This document shows positions 20,690-32,819 of a stretch of 64,000 bases of DNA, piece after piece. The translations under genes and the position numbers were made by a program. Location: NCBI RefSeq assembly GCF_000003815.2, contig NC_049980.1:4174370-4238369 (forward strand). The letters run 5' to 3'. The notes under the pieces are model-generated. The model worked only from the letters and a program-made list of their open reading frames with translations. It was not told the DNA's origin and searched no databases. This DNA is from Branchiostoma floridae (lineage: Eukaryota > Chordata > Leptocardii > Amphioxiformes > Branchiostomatidae). The first letter of the stretch is position 1, and the number at the start of each line of letters is the position of its first letter.

Positions 20690-21560
20690 AAAACTAATTT
20701 CAGGATCGCTAAGAAATCTCGTCTTGTTATGTGTTCTTTGCTATCTTATGAGCGAGCTGCCTTCTCGGTGTGCTTAACGATACTCATTTATTCCTAAAAT
20801 ATGCACAATAAACAAAGTGTCTATGCGTATAGGGAATGCATGGGTATGGTCTGCATAGATTTAGTGAGTGTCCTATTGTTTTACAAAACACACATCGCGC
20901 AATTCATCCCAAGGTGAATTCCACAAAATTCGGCTGATTATGTATTCATTGACACCTTACGAGGGGCATTCAATAAGTAATACCCCTGACCCATTTTCAG
21001 TTGTCTGATCTAAATCAAATTTTGCACGTATAATGATTCGTATCTCTATGAATTATGTTGCAAAAAAACAGCTCTAAATTAATTGTGATTTCTGATTTAC
21101 CGGTGTTTGAACTGAGTCACGTGTGAAAAGGAGCCAGTTGAGTGTCGCGCAGTGATCCGGTGTAAGGACGCACACCAAACGAGGCTTTTGATCAAAAAGA
21201 AACTTATGGTGATGATGCTCCATCATAAGCGTTTTATAAGGTCATATGATGGGGCATCATCACCATAAGTTCCTTCATTTCATCAAAAGTCTCGTTTGGT
21301 ATGCGTCCTTGCGCCGGATCACTGCGCGACACTGAACTGGCTCCATTTCACACCTGACTCAGTTCAAACACCAGTAAATCAGAAACCACAATTAGTGAAG
21401 AGCTGTTGTTTGCAACATAATCCATAGATATATGAATCATTATACGTGCAAAATTTCATCCAGATCAGACAACTGGAAATGGGTCAGGGGCATTACTTAT
21501 TGAACGCCCCTCGTATCTTTTGGAAAGCACCACCCCCTTCTGGAGTGAAATGCCCCTTTA
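20690..21560. mobile_element. Inverted-repeat element copy 2, split by a fold-back
   Basis: Matches 16231-16536 (caggatcgctaagaaatctcg, ttatgtgttctttgctatc, and an end with ccttctggagtgaaatgccc). It is interrupted at 20957/21516 by the mariner-like fold-back. The left terminal repeat is not recognised, so this copy is probably truncated. Confidence 0.75.
20958..21515. mobile_element. Mariner-like fold-back element
   Basis: A 558-bp near-perfect palindrome with arms of about 270 bp around a centre near 21230. The ends are cgaggggcattcaataagta, the style of Tc1/mariner termini, flanked by TA on each side. Comparison with the uninterrupted copy at about 16485 (gatacgttatctattgg) shows a single TA at the empty site, duplicated here, as expected of mariner insertion. 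The arms carry sequence that could encode a remnant like the N-terminal region of a mariner transposase (YGDDAPS), but there is no intact frame. Confidence 0.85.
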
Positions 21561-22204
21561 ACCCTACACTACGTACATTTAAATCCAACAGACAAGCAAG
21601 ACAGAACGGAGTACCGATGCATAACAACAGGAAAGACTTCAGAACCAAGGACAGGACGTCCGTTTTGAAGTTGTTATTTTGGCACTAAGTGGCAGACCTG
21701 TTTGACATTTGCGTATCCTTTCCGACAAACAGTCTTCTCCGTGACTTCCGGTGGAGTTTGTAGTTTTCTCTACTACGCGCGCCTTAGAATGATCCGGTTG
21801 TATATTCTAGCGACAAGCTTTCATGTAAAGGACGGTGAAAAAAGTCGTTTTTTTTACAGAAGGTATAAGATCGAGGCATTCTTTAGGCAAAGATTTTAAA
21901 CGTTTGAAACAATTTTTGCAACACACTTCTTGACTTTCCACGATCGCATTTTTTTGTATATCAAGCTTTCAGACTCTGTAAGGATAGAAAGTCACACAGC
22001 ACACTTGCACACAATCCCTCGAGATTTGCTTTGCATTTGCTATTGTCAGAAGTTTGCAAAGTCAGGAACTGACATATAGCTTGCATGTTACGCTTCAAAT
22101 ACAAATAGATAAAAGATAGATAATCAATATAGATTCATAGAGTGATACATACAGATAGAGATACAACGTCATAGATAGGTGGCTTCTATACGACAGTGAT
22201 TGCC
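21561..22204. other. Intergenic, nothing recognised
   Basis: No gene seen. A weak (gata)-rich stretch runs from about 22105 to 22170. Confidence 0.4.
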
Positions 22205-22290
22205 CGAGTCCAAAGGAGGCCATAGGACTGTAGGTTTTGATCCACTTACACCGGGTAGGACCCCTACTCTTTTTGATTAGTTTTTTGCCT
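22205..22290 (-). mobile_element. SINE 3'-body fragment
   Basis: On the minus strand: aaagagtaggggtcctaccc then ggtgtaagtggatcaa, as in the SINE bodies at 5845 and 38570. Confidence 0.65.
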
Positions 22291-23214
22291 TGCCGCCGGC
22301 AAGGCTTTACGCCAGCTTTCTTCCATGGATCCATGGATGGACGGACCTGTTAACCCAGCCCTTCCAAAGCCCCTTCCAAAGGCCCGTTTTTAATGGGGGT
22401 ATAACAAAATCAAAAAAGAAAGAAAACTAGACAAGAGAGACAAGACGTTTTTTCACTGTTTTCATTTTTTTTTTTACATCATTTCAAAGAACATACAAGA
22501 GAAGAAGGAAAGAAAAAGGGATGTGTCAAGCTACCCACAACAGGTTACTTGTCCGCCGAGCTCCCACCAACCCACTCCTGCCAACTTGACACATCCAAAT
22601 AAAAAAGACATACGAAACGTACAAGACAGACAGTTCATACCAGACTGATACAACTACAGGGGGGAAGCAGGGGATTAAAAGCTTAGTCGCAGTTTTCCCC
22701 CGTCGACCCTGGCCCACTGCACTGAGCACCACAGAGACATAAACGTTGTTTCGTTCAGACGTACAAAGTCAAGCTTTATTCTTGAGCGGAGGCACTCCTT
22801 GATGTATGGGACCATCTCGACATGAGTCGAAAAGGCCCTTCTTTCCTTGCCGAGTTTCATGGCTTAGTTAGACAATGGTACATTCCAGGCGAGTATTAAA
22901 ACGCTCTTCTAGACGCATGTTACTGTATGTGGTCCAGCGTAATAAATCTACGCTTTAACTCACCATGTTTATATAAAGATATATCACAAATTGCATCAGA
23001 AGGAACTTAGTTTGTAATAAAATATAATGCATATTCACTGTGGGTCAAAAAGTTTTACAAAACCTGTTTAATGTGCCAATAATTCATCTGACATAAATTA
23101 TGATAATGAGAGGGGAGGGGGGCGACATGTGGAACTCGGGATTTTTAAGCGTAGAATCTAGTCTAACTTACCAAAATAACATAAAATACGCGACAAGGCA
23201 CAGCTTTTTTAAAA
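22291..23214. other. Intergenic, nothing recognised
   Basis: A 61-codon minus-strand open frame (22675-22860) has balanced composition but no family signature or clear splice sites, so it is not called. Confidence 0.4.
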
Positions 23215-23440
23215 AGATTTCTTGTTTTATGTGCTCGAGGTGTGGCTCTCCTCAAACACGGGACCCCCTATCCGATGGTAGGCCCCTATGTACTCATTTT
23301 CACCTATGCACAGAAAGGAAAGTCATGTAAAGTGCTTTTTCCAAGGCCAAGAGATCGATGGCATATCAGCAGATTTGAATCCAGAAGCCCTATATGGGCT
23401 ATATGGGTAAAGCACCTTGCCGTTGCGCCACATAACCCCA
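23215..23440 (-). mobile_element. SINE copy, degraded
   Basis: The minus strand carries SINE body blocks: a gacc-like tRNA head near 23430 (gcgcaacggcaaggtgcttt), then tgaaaatgagtacataggggc and gtttgaggagagccaca. Confidence 0.65.
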
Positions 23441-23454
23441 CATTTTCCCCCTCC

Positions 23455-23935
23455 TTCATGGGTAGCCGCCCTAGTATACTGACCTCTAACCAACCTTTAG
23501 GTAAGATGTTTATTGCAAGTTCAATAACCCCTATCCAGATTCCCAGAACTGTCCAATCAGCTCCATTTTTCCTTATTTGGTATTCCTAATGTGGTAATCT
23601 GATTACGTTTGCTCTATTGAAGCGTCTTTTCTTGGCCTTCATGCCTAGCCGCCCTAAGATACTAACCTCTAAATAACCTTCAAGATGTTTACTGTCAGTT
23701 CATACCTTATTTGGTATTCTTAAAGTGGTAATTCAATTACTTTTGCTCTAATGAAGCGTCCTTTCCAGCTCTTCACATCTTTTCGCCCTAAGATACTGAC
23801 CTCTAACCAACCTTTAAGATGTTTACTACGAGTTCAAAAGCCTTTACAGACACACAGAACTGTCCAATCAGCTTTGTTTTACCATATTTGGTATTTTTGA
23901 TGTAGTTACATCTTCATGTTTGCTCTGGTAACTCG
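23455..23935 (+). repeat. Tandem repeat, three copies, period about 155-180 bp
   Basis: Each copy has gccctaagatactgacctct, accaacctttaagatgttta, cttatttggtatt and ttgctctaatgaagcgtc. The middle copy lacks the segment with agaactgtccaatcagct. Confidence 0.85.
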
Positions 23936-24239
23936 CAGAAGAGGATGACGTGAGGCATAACAACATTAGATGTTACATAAAAGTCTGGGTATGGATTAGA
24001 ATAGAAGTAGGCAACAAAAGAACGACAAAAACAAGAGAAAAAACACAGACCGCATCGCAAAATGCCAGGCAGAGCCCAAATATTCAACATTTTAGAAATA
24101 TAGCATTCTCTATGACAGATAAAGAATAAACAGTCTCTGTTGTTTGATGATACGTTGAATATAGCTAATCATAGTGCGTATAGCGATATTTGCAATGCGG
24201 CTTTGTTATGTTGTGGGAAGGTCGCGAAACTTTGGGGCA

Positions 24240-24751
24240 CATGCGCACGCGCACACACACACAGACAGACAAAAATGTGCACACACATCCCATACATGGA
24301 TAAACACACACACACAGTCCCTTCACACACACACACATCGACATACACACACAACCATTCCACACACATACACAAACTCACATAAATGCACCCCCACACA
24401 TGCGCACACACATACACACTTACACATAAATGTACACACATACACACACACACACACACGCGCACATACACATACACTCACGCATGACTATACCCTAACA
24501 CAAACACTTTGAACCTTGAACTTGGACATCAGGGATGCCATCACGGGTCACAATGGATTCTTCCTCTCCCTTAGACTATACCAAAACGCACACACAGAGC
24601 CCACAAACACGCAAACGCACACAAACGCACACACATGGATTCACACTGCTGACACACACTCACACACACATATGCTGTACACATACACACACCACACACA
24701 CACATATACACAGTCAAACACACACACACACACACACACACATACACACAT

Positions 24752-24806
<55 letters not shown>

Positions 24807-24840
24807 CACATTTACACACACACACGCACACACACAAAAC
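24240..24840 (+). repeat. CA-rich imperfect microsatellite
   Basis: Long (CA)n tracts broken by cg, tg and unique bits, in two blocks (24240-24485 and 24585-24840). The Cys/Val- or His/Thr-rich open frames on both strands here are artefacts of the repeat. Confidence 0.95.
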
Positions 24841-25469
24841 GGCAGCGAAAGCATAACTTTCTTGACGAGGGTAAAAATCCTTGAACAAAAGTAACCACAC
24901 TTTAGAAATCGTCTAACAGGTGAGACCGCAATTAAAGACATAGGAAAGCCCATTAAAACTCAGTGCGGCAGACGTGAACAAAGCCCACCTGCGATTCAAG
25001 GTGAACTTAAGTAAGTTTTCACTCGTAGTCAACAACACTTGACTTGAAACGAACTCCCTCGAGGGCAAGGGCACTGTTGTCTTACTAGCGTCATGTTTGC
25101 CATAGCAACTTGTTACTCAGCAACAACGTTTTGTTGCCGTAGGACCGTTGCTAGTTTTAATTGAGCTCGCGAACGTTTCTCGTGTAATGAATGCATAATT
25201 ATATACATTGCTGTAATACCACTGTTAGGTCGGCATAACCTCCTGAGGGGTAACCAGGGGCAACGCAAACGACACAAGTAATTTGATACTTGGTTACAAG
25301 CTCCCCCTTTTCTGTTTTTGTCGGATGTTTTGACGTTGATAGAATCTTAATAACTTGAAATTGGACATGACTTTGGCTAAGGACAGAGTCTTTTGCTGAA
25401 ATACCGTCGGTATGACGTCATGAGAGGTAACTAGGGGCAACGCAGACGACACAAGGTAACGTTACTATG
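24841..25469. other. Intergenic, nothing recognised
   Basis: No exon signal. Two copies of gaggtaacyaggggcaacgc occur at about 25247 and 25425. Confidence 0.45.
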
Positions 25470-26735
25470 AGGTATTGAAGCTTTTCCTTGCCTTTTTTGT
25501 CGAATGAAGGGTACTTTGATATTTTGAAGCTTCCCCTTACGTCTTTTCTTGATATTTCGAAGTTTCCCTTGTTTTTTTGTTGGATACAGGGTACTTTGAT
25601 ATTTTGAAACTTCCATTATCCTTTTTCGTCGAATACATGGTACTTTGATATTCTGAAGCTTCCATTGCCTTTTTTTGTTGTATACAGGGTACTTTGATAT
25701 ATTGAAGGTTTTGCCTTTATTTTTTCTGTCGCATGCGGAGTACTTTGATATTTTGAAGCTTCCCCTTACGTCTTTTCTTGATATTTCAAAGTTTCCCTTG
25801 TTGTTGTTATTTTGTTGGATACAGGGTACTTTGATACTTTGAAACTTCCCTTATCCTTTTTCGTCAAATACTTGGTACTTTGATATTTTGAAACTTCCCT
25901 TTTCCTTTTTCGTCGAATACGTGGTATTTTGATGTCCTGAAGCTTCCCTTGTCATTTTTTTGTTGGATACGGAGTACTTTGATATTTTGAAACTTCCCTT
26001 ATCCTTTTTCGTCGAATACGTGGTACTTTGATATTCTGAAACTTCCCTTTTCCTTTTTCGTCGAATACGTGGTACTTTGATATTTTGAAACTTCCCTTTT
26101 CCTTTTTCGTCGAATACGAGGTACTTTGATATTCTGAAGCTTCCATTGCCTTTTTTTGTTGGATACAGGGTACTTTGATATGTTGAAGGTTTCCCTTTAT
26201 TTTCTCTGTCGCATGCAGAGTACTTTGATATTTTGAAACTTCCCTTTTCCTTTTTCGTCGAATACGTGGTACTTTGATATTCTGAAGCTTCCATTGCCTT
26301 TTTTTGTTGGATACAGGGTACTTTGATATGTGGAAGGTTTCCCTTTATTTTCTCTGTCGCATGCAGAGTACTTTGATATTTTGAAGCTTTCCCTTGCCAT
26401 TTTTTGTCGGATACAGGATTCTTTGATATGTTGGAACTTCCCTTATCCTTTTTCGTCGAATACGTGGTACTTTGATACTCTGAAGTTCCCCTTGTCTTTT
26501 TTTGGCGGATACAGAGTACTTTGATATATTGAAGGTTTCCCTTTATTTTTTCTGTCGTATGCGGAGTACTTAGATATTTGAATCTTCCCTTTGATTTTTT
26601 GTCGAATACAGGGTGCTTTGAAATTTTGAAGCTTCCCCTTGCCTTTTTTATCGGATACAGAGTACTTTGATATGTTGAAACTTCCCCTTGCTCTTTTTCT
26701 GTCGGATACGGGGTACTACTAATTTGATATTTTGA
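25470..26735. repeat. 49-bp minisatellite, about 25 copies
   Basis: Unit consensus: tactttgatattctgaaact followed by tcccttttcctttttcgtcg and aatacgtgg; 49 bp where the array is regular. Copies vary at the gtcgaatac/gtcggatac positions and in the T run. A longer superstructure can be seen (a unit with cgcatgcagagtactttga recurs near 25735, 26210 and 26360). Because 49 is not a multiple of three, minus-strand frames read through in a three-unit cycle; they are not a gene. Confidence 0.95.
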
Positions 26736-26801
26736 AATATTGGGGGTGTTTTTGTTCTTCTAAGATTACCATCTTAGATAATGTATGGACCTTGATTTTG
26801 T

Positions 26802-27872
26802 TTAAGGTAGTACCCTCATGCATAAAGATAATTTATGCACATTGGTATGACGTCACAATGACGTCATCGAATACTTTAAGGCCACGCCCATTTTTAGAAA
26901 AAAAGCCTAAAAGGCTTAAATTTTGGCTTGTAATTTGTCTGTTATTATTGAAACTTTTCAGAAGTGTGCATAATAGTGATTTGAATAGATCTGGGTGTGG
27001 ATTTTATCTTATCTTGTCATGCTGATTTTTTATTAATTTTTTTCCTGAAATTTTAATTACCCCTTATGCTAACAGCATTTGGGAGCACTAAATAGCATCT
27101 TTTTGCGGCGGGAGCGCACGAAGTTCTTCCTTACAGGGTAAATTTTAAAATAAAACTTATTTTACCCGTTTTCAATGAACAGTTTTTCAAAAATGATACA
27201 GTAAAAATCAAGTTGTGGCGGTAGTAGTGACGTAATCCACTTTTACAGGTCATAAAAAGACCAAAGTGATGTTTTTGAGGTCAAATTTGCATGCGGCATG
27301 TGCCAAAACCCCTGTATACTAATTTTTTTTCAAGGATAGGGAAAATATGGTGATTTTGCATATTTAATTAGCGGATTTTATTACCCCTGGAACTCAATTA
27401 TTCAGAATTTGTAAACTAGATGTATAAGTTTAATGACCATATTTCAAATCAACATATTATAAAACCCCTGTACACCAAGTTTTTTTCTTGTATCTTGTAT
27501 GAATGCAGAGATGTTGTAATCTTGCATGTTTAATGAGCTGATCAAGAGAAATTATGCATAATTTCCAGGCCTTTGAATGGCCATAACTCTCTAACGGTAT
27601 GTCCGATTTTGTTGGAATAAAAACCATTCTATTTGTTTCACTGAGACCTAGCCAATGATATCAAGTTTGAAAAGTTATGATGAGTTTGAAATTTTTGCGT
27701 TATTTGAGACAGCTACTTTGACCTCGAATTTTTACAGACAAAAAGCGACATTTGATAGGAAAGTATGCTAGATTATGAAAATAGAACTACATAACAAATA
27801 ACATTGATAGTTATTTTTTGGAAAATATTATTTTGAAATTTTGCTCAGCCACCCTGAAATCCTACCTTAATA
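26802..27872. repeat. AT-rich possible inverted-end element
   Basis: The edges read taaggtagtaccctc and ccctgaaatcctacctta, weakly inverted. The interior has two similar halves (cccctgtatactaatttttt near 27310; cccctgtacaccaagttttt near 27465). Non-coding; a large non-autonomous transposon is one reading, but the boundaries are unsure. Confidence 0.35.
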
Positions 27873-28097
27873 GCTTGAACCCAGCCATGCATATGGTTAC
27901 GGTCGGCAACGTTTGAAAACAAGAAAATATCAGAGCTATCAAACTCTCGCAGAGTAAGTTACTGACAAAATACCATTGTTGAGTTGGTATGCCCCCCTAA
28001 GAAGTAACTACAAAGCCAACAAGAAAAAACGTACGTACTTTGATATTTTCTTTGACATTGAATGAACGAAACTGTGGTGTTGTTTCGCTGTTGGTTC

Positions 28098-28229
28098 GCG
28101 ATTTTCAACGTTGGCTGGGTTCTCTTGTGCTGGGAAAGGGAGTTTGCCGAGGAAGGGAGTTTGCATGCTGTGCATGGGAGTTTGCCGTGATATCACGGCA
28201 CAAGAGAACCCGGCCAACGTTGAAAATCA
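28098..28229. repeat. Fold-back, arms about 32 bp
   Basis: The left arm gattttcaacgttggctggg then ttctcttgtgc is inverted as gcacaagagaacccggccaa then cgttgaaaatc. The loop contains three copies of gggagtttgc and a gtgatatcac palindrome. Confidence 0.85.
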
Positions 28230-28257
28230 TGAATCAACGCAACGGAGTCTAGCTTTA

Positions 28258-28760
28258 ACCCACCCCCGAATACCTTATGTAATGAAAACCTGCCCTTCGG
28301 CCACACTTAACCTGAATACAGAAAAGAAGGCAATCACAAAAACGCTCAGATCTGACCGCTTGATTCATCATACCGTTTTCAAAACGGAAATTGCTTTAAC
28401 TGAAACTCGCGTACGGTCGCCATAACAATGTCAGGCGAACCGCCGACGCTAATTTCCATATCGTATAAACGGTCGTTGCCTTCCAAAATGGTCATCGATA
28501 ATGGTGAATTACGTAGCTTTAATCCACTTCCAAATGCCTTATGTAATGAAAACCTACCCTTAGGCCACGCTTAAGTTAAATACAAAAGAAAGAAATCATA
28601 AAGGCGTCCCGACCGCTTGATTCATCATGCGGTTTTTTTTTTAACGGAAATAATGCTTCAACATAGACTCGCGTACGGTCGTCATGGCAACGTCAGACGA
28701 ACCGCCGACGCTAGTTTCCGTGTCGGAAAGGTTTGTCGCCTTAACAAAAGGTCGTTGCCT
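28258..28760 (+). repeat. Tandem duplication, unit about 250 bp
   Basis: Two copies share ccttatgtaatgaaaacct, gaccgcttgattcatcat, actcgcgtacggtcg and gaaccgccgacgctagttt. Confidence 0.85.
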
Positions 28761-29334
28761 TTTGATGTCTTTTAATACGCCCGTCCCTCTAAGTGCATAC
28801 GTATTAGCACGCTCTGCCCACACTCTACTGTTTCTTGGCGTAGATGATAAGGGATTTAGACTTGTGACTCAGGTTCGAACCGGAGTTTTCTTTATTTTTT
28901 CTCTTTTTTTTTCTTTTTTCTTTCTTATTTTTTAAATTATTATCTATCACGATGCTGTCAATTGAAATGTCAAATTTATATGCGTTTTTTGCTGATTGAC
29001 AGTCGCCTAAAAAGGTATGAAACAGTCGGATATGGTATAGATATCGCTACGGTTAGCGATACAGCGACGGCCGTTCAAAAAGGCGCTGACGGTTTAGGCT
29101 TTGGTCCTTTTAAAAGCCGGCAACACAAGAAGGAACAAACATTATCATTTCGGTATCTGCACTTGCTGTTACATTTTTGGAGCAAAACGTGACGTTTTCT
29201 GAGAATACCCTATTTTCATGGGTCCGGCCAATACAATCAAATTGATGACGTCATAATTACGTGATATTGAGTCAACGTATGTCAAACGTCTTGTACTTGT
29301 CAGATATTATGTCTATATCATCTACTAAACATTT
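28761..29334. other. Intergenic, nothing recognised
   Basis: T-rich run near 28890-28935. No gene signal. Confidence 0.4.
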
Positions 29335-29590
29335 GGTGGCCGTACGACCCGTCTTTCAAGAGTTATAGGACTTAGAAGTGGAGGGCCTCAACCACCCCCC
29401 CCCCCCCCACGGTCCAGGGATGATAAAAAAAGCCCGGTCTGAATAGGGTTAAATTCGATCCGGGGTCCGGCCGGGCCCCAAAAATAGCCCGGCAATCCGC
29501 AAGGTGTCCCACGGGACCAAATAGTGGTCGCACAAGGAAATGCCCTAAAACAGCCCGTAAACTGCCTGGTAAGGCCCCTTTAAACAATTT
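29335..29590 (-). repeat. Dispersed repeat (ggaccgggg / cctattcagaccgg family)
   Basis: The minus strand reads ttaaccctattcagaccggg, tttatcatccctggaccgtg, a poly-G run, then gaggccctccacttctaagt. The same order occurs on the plus strand at 31725-31830. The inner part (aaaatagcccgg) also matches 35509-35640. Confidence 0.75.
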
Positions 29591-30229
29591 GGGACCTATG
29601 ACTTGGAGAATTTCACGACCAACAGGTCAAAATGTATTTTTCCGAGAGCTGGAGATGGTGACGTCATGCACGGTGACGTATAGTAGTAAGGATAGGTTCA
29701 ACGTCTTCTAGTTTTCTCAATGCAGCTATAAATGTAAGAACAGATGGTGCTTATAATTCATGGCTTATCTAAATGCATAAAGATATAAATATATATGATT
29801 AGTATGTCAGCGCGTTCCAATCTGCGGGGTTTAGTCACCTTGGTGACACGTTGGGCCGCCCCCCTCCCACGTCACAAGAAGTGAATTGTTTTCCTGGAAA
29901 TAAAAATGGTTTATCAGCGATTTCTTTTGAAACTGATGGTATCCTAGGAAAGGTAGTACCACTGGTTACAAGTCAAACGACTGTCCAAATACCCCTGCGA
30001 TGCTTAATGAAGCATACATATCAGGCCTTCGAAACTAGGAAAATTTTACCAGTAACTTAACCAGTAATGAAACACAAAGAATGCAATACTGTTCGTTTAT
30101 AAAGGTTTTAAAACATTAGAAACGAATCAATGTATGCAACTGGATAGGCTGCAAACATTTCTTCCTGACGTTTTCAGTGACATCCGTGATTCTTTTTCTT
30201 TCCTATTTGTATTGCACACTCGGTAAACT
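29591..30229. other. Intergenic, nothing recognised
   Basis: No gene or clear repeat seen. Confidence 0.4.
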
Positions 30230-30483
30230 AGCTCTGGCACACTCACACCAGGGAGGACCCCTTCTCTTTTCATAAGTGTGGTGGGTTCTTTTACGTGCTC
30301 TTTAAACACGGGACCGACATTATATGTATTATCTGAGTGACGTCCTTAAGTGAAATTTGTCCATCTAAGTGAAGCGAGAAAAGACTTGTAAGGTGACTTT
30401 CCAAAGGCACAATGTCGGAAGCATGTCAGAGGTCAGGACCTGTAGGTCCTGGGCCATACACCCCAACCGTTACGCCAACGTGA
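30230..30483 (-). mobile_element. SINE copy
   Basis: The minus strand holds a tRNA-like head near 30440-30483 (cgtaacggttggggtgta), a central body, and ends with agaagggg-tcctccctggtg followed by tgagtg. The block order matches the copy at 38318. Confidence 0.65.
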
Positions 30484-30540
30484 CGCCAATCTCAGTAGTA
30501 TCCAGCTGTGGATGTTCATTTGTCTTTGTATACAAAATTT

Positions 30541-30993
30541 TATCACCGCCGAGCCATGACTAAACTAAGAATTATCGACCATTCGCTACAAATTGAAGTA
30601 GAATTGGTAGACACAGCAAGACTCCTCCAAATGACAGAATATGTACATTTTGCAACGATAGATGTGTAGAGAATGAAGTACATTTTCTTTTAGAATGCCC
30701 ATTATACACCGAGATGCGCACATCTGTCATAAATACACTTCAACTAGATAATGAATATATGTGTTTAAGTAAGGACCAAATGTTCAACTACTTTATGACG
30801 GCTAATAAATACAACGCACTTGAAAAGATTTGTAAATTTGTTCACACAAGTTTCAAAAAGAGAGAAGAGACTATGTAGATTTTAGATGATATAAGATGTA
30901 ACCTGTTTCACGTATACTAAAGTTATCCAACCCAATGTATTTAGCCCATGTTGGGCAGGAATATGCAATAAAGATCATTGTCAATGTCGTATA
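30541..30993 (+). pseudogene. 5'-truncated LINE, 3' end only
   Basis: Homologous to 12759-13210 of the full LINE: cgccgagccatgactaaact, a Cys/His cluster (CTFCNDRCVENEVHFLLEC when read with a frame change), then tttagcccatgttgggcagg and aatatgcaataaagatcatt. Frameshifts are visible. 5' truncation is normal for this class. Confidence 0.85.
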
Positions 30994-31724
30994 ACGTAAA
31001 ACTACTGCTACATGATCTGTTACGCGATCTTATCTGGTACATGATTTCAACATACTGGGCCTTACCTGTACCACTTGACGCTAAGAACTAATTGGCCATT
31101 TATTATAATCAGCTAACTACGACGTCATAGAAGGACTCAAGTCAAGAAGAGAGAAGAAAAAACGTAGAATATGGAAAGGCATTGCATAACTTTCCTGTCA
31201 GTCGCTTTGTATGTAATTTACTGCATTTAGCTCAATGGGGCATAATTATGAAATATTTCATTGTTCGTGGCATTGTTGTAGATATCCCACCGCTGCCACT
31301 TTATACTTGTATAACGTACTGGATTCATAAACGATGGACATTAGGGCTGGGTATCGGTACAGCGTACCGGTACAAAACCATTTTTTTCTTATCGGACCGG
31401 TTCAGAAAAACCGGACCTAAAAATACTAGGTGGACCGGATGTTGGACCGATTAGAAAATAAACAGATTATTTTATCAGGCATCCACACGTTCTGGCGCTT
31501 GCAAGAGGAAGAAAATAACAACAATGAAAAAGAGTAGAGTTTATAGTAATTTCTACCACGCTTTACAGCCAATCGCACAAGTTGTAGGATTTAAAACGCT
31601 AGTGTAAGTCTAATACTCCACCAAACAGATTTCTTTGTAGTGAAATGGACCATTGATATGAGTCATACTACATCATACATACCCACCTCTAATAGACATA
31701 GCTTATGAGGGCTGACTCCATTCT
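30994..31724. other. Intergenic; one transposon-like end
   Basis: The segment at 31340-31455 (gggctgggtatcggtacagc, then several accggacc strings) has the look of a dispersed DNA-transposon end, but no partner end was found. The rest is unassigned. Confidence 0.35.
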
Positions 31725-32130
31725 TTAACCCTATTCAGACCGGCCTTTTTTGGTCATCCCTGGACCGGGGGGGGGGGGGGCTTTTGAGGCCCTCCACTTC
31801 TAAGTCGTATAACTCTTAAACGAAATTAGCATAATTTATGCATATCTAATTATGAAAGATAATCTAAATAACAATAGCAGTAATATAGCAAATAAAACGT
31901 CAAAAATACATTGTTAGAACCGAAATTACCGATTTTTGGCAAAACTGCCTGTCAATAAACGGTTGCCATGGCAACACGAAAAATGGACAATTTGTGAAAC
32001 TTCGTGAACTTGTTTCCAACAATATTTTAGGAAAACTTACCAAATTTGGTGGCTCTAGCATAAGCCGTTCTGGCGTTATAAGACATCAAATTAGGCGCGG
32101 GCCTCAAAAGCACCCCCCGTGGGGTTAATC
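31725..32130 (+). repeat. Dispersed repeat, plus-strand copy
   Basis: Starts taaccctattcagaccggcc, then ggtcatccctggaccggggg, gaggccctccacttctaagt and cgtataactcttaaacg. It matches the minus-strand copy at 29335-29440 and more distantly 53385-53470. Confidence 0.7.
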
Positions 32131-32231
32131 TGCCTGCTCATCTTCCGTGCTGTGCGGCTCCCTACCTTCCCTCTTCATGACTTTGTCCGCCCTGGCGCCA
32201 CTTTTGCCCCTTATCATGGCTTTCCAGGCAG

Positions 32232-32495
32232 CAGACTTCTTATATAGCTAACAACGTCTTCTAAGATGAGACGGTAGTATCTAGTAGTCCATCTTTCCAT
32301 TATTTTTAAGCTTTTCTCGAGGTCTCCAGTTAAGAAAATCTTGTTGCTATGCCTGGTGAACTGTAGCGTCTGTTCGTATTCTAAGAGGAGTCGGTAGTAT
32401 CTAGTAGTTCATCTTTCCATTAATTTTTAAGTCTTCCTCAAGGTCTCGAGTTCAAAAGATCCTATTGGTAGGCTTAATGAACTGTGGCGTCTGTT
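32232..32495 (+). repeat. Tandem duplication, unit about 130 bp
   Basis: Two copies of ggtagtatctagtagtccat, ctttccattatttttaag, aggtctc and gaactgtagcgtctgttcg. Confidence 0.85.
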
Positions 32496-32819
32496 GGTGA
32501 TATATGTTCATTGCCCAACCACATACATGAACGTTTACCGTGTAATTTTGCATCATGGATTCCAACAAGAATAGATTATACTTGCAATTTGTAACGTCAA
32601 ATGGGATCGCAATAAACAAGCGAGAAAAACATTACTTAAGGGAAAGATATTGTTGATGTTGTTGTTGTTGTTTTCCTCTGTTTCCTCCTCTTTTTCTTTC
32701 ATTGGAAACAAATAAGGTCGTTGACTTGGAAAACGGTTGTTGCCTTGGTTCCTGGAAAAGAAGCAGACACCCTGTGGTGTTCAATTAGCAAGTGGTAGGA
32801 CAAAGCTGGAAAGGCTGTT

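Noticed and set aside
22675-22860. 61-codon minus-strand open frame with balanced composition
   Set aside because: No homology signature and no clear splice sites; considered as a possible upstream T-box exon but it shows no T-box motif.
24169-24953. Long Cys/Val- and His/Thr-rich open frames
   Set aside because: They arise from (CA)n/(TG)n tracts, which lack stop codons in several frames.
25851-26294. Lys/Ser-rich minus-strand open frame of 147 codons
   Set aside because: Entirely within the 49-bp minisatellite.
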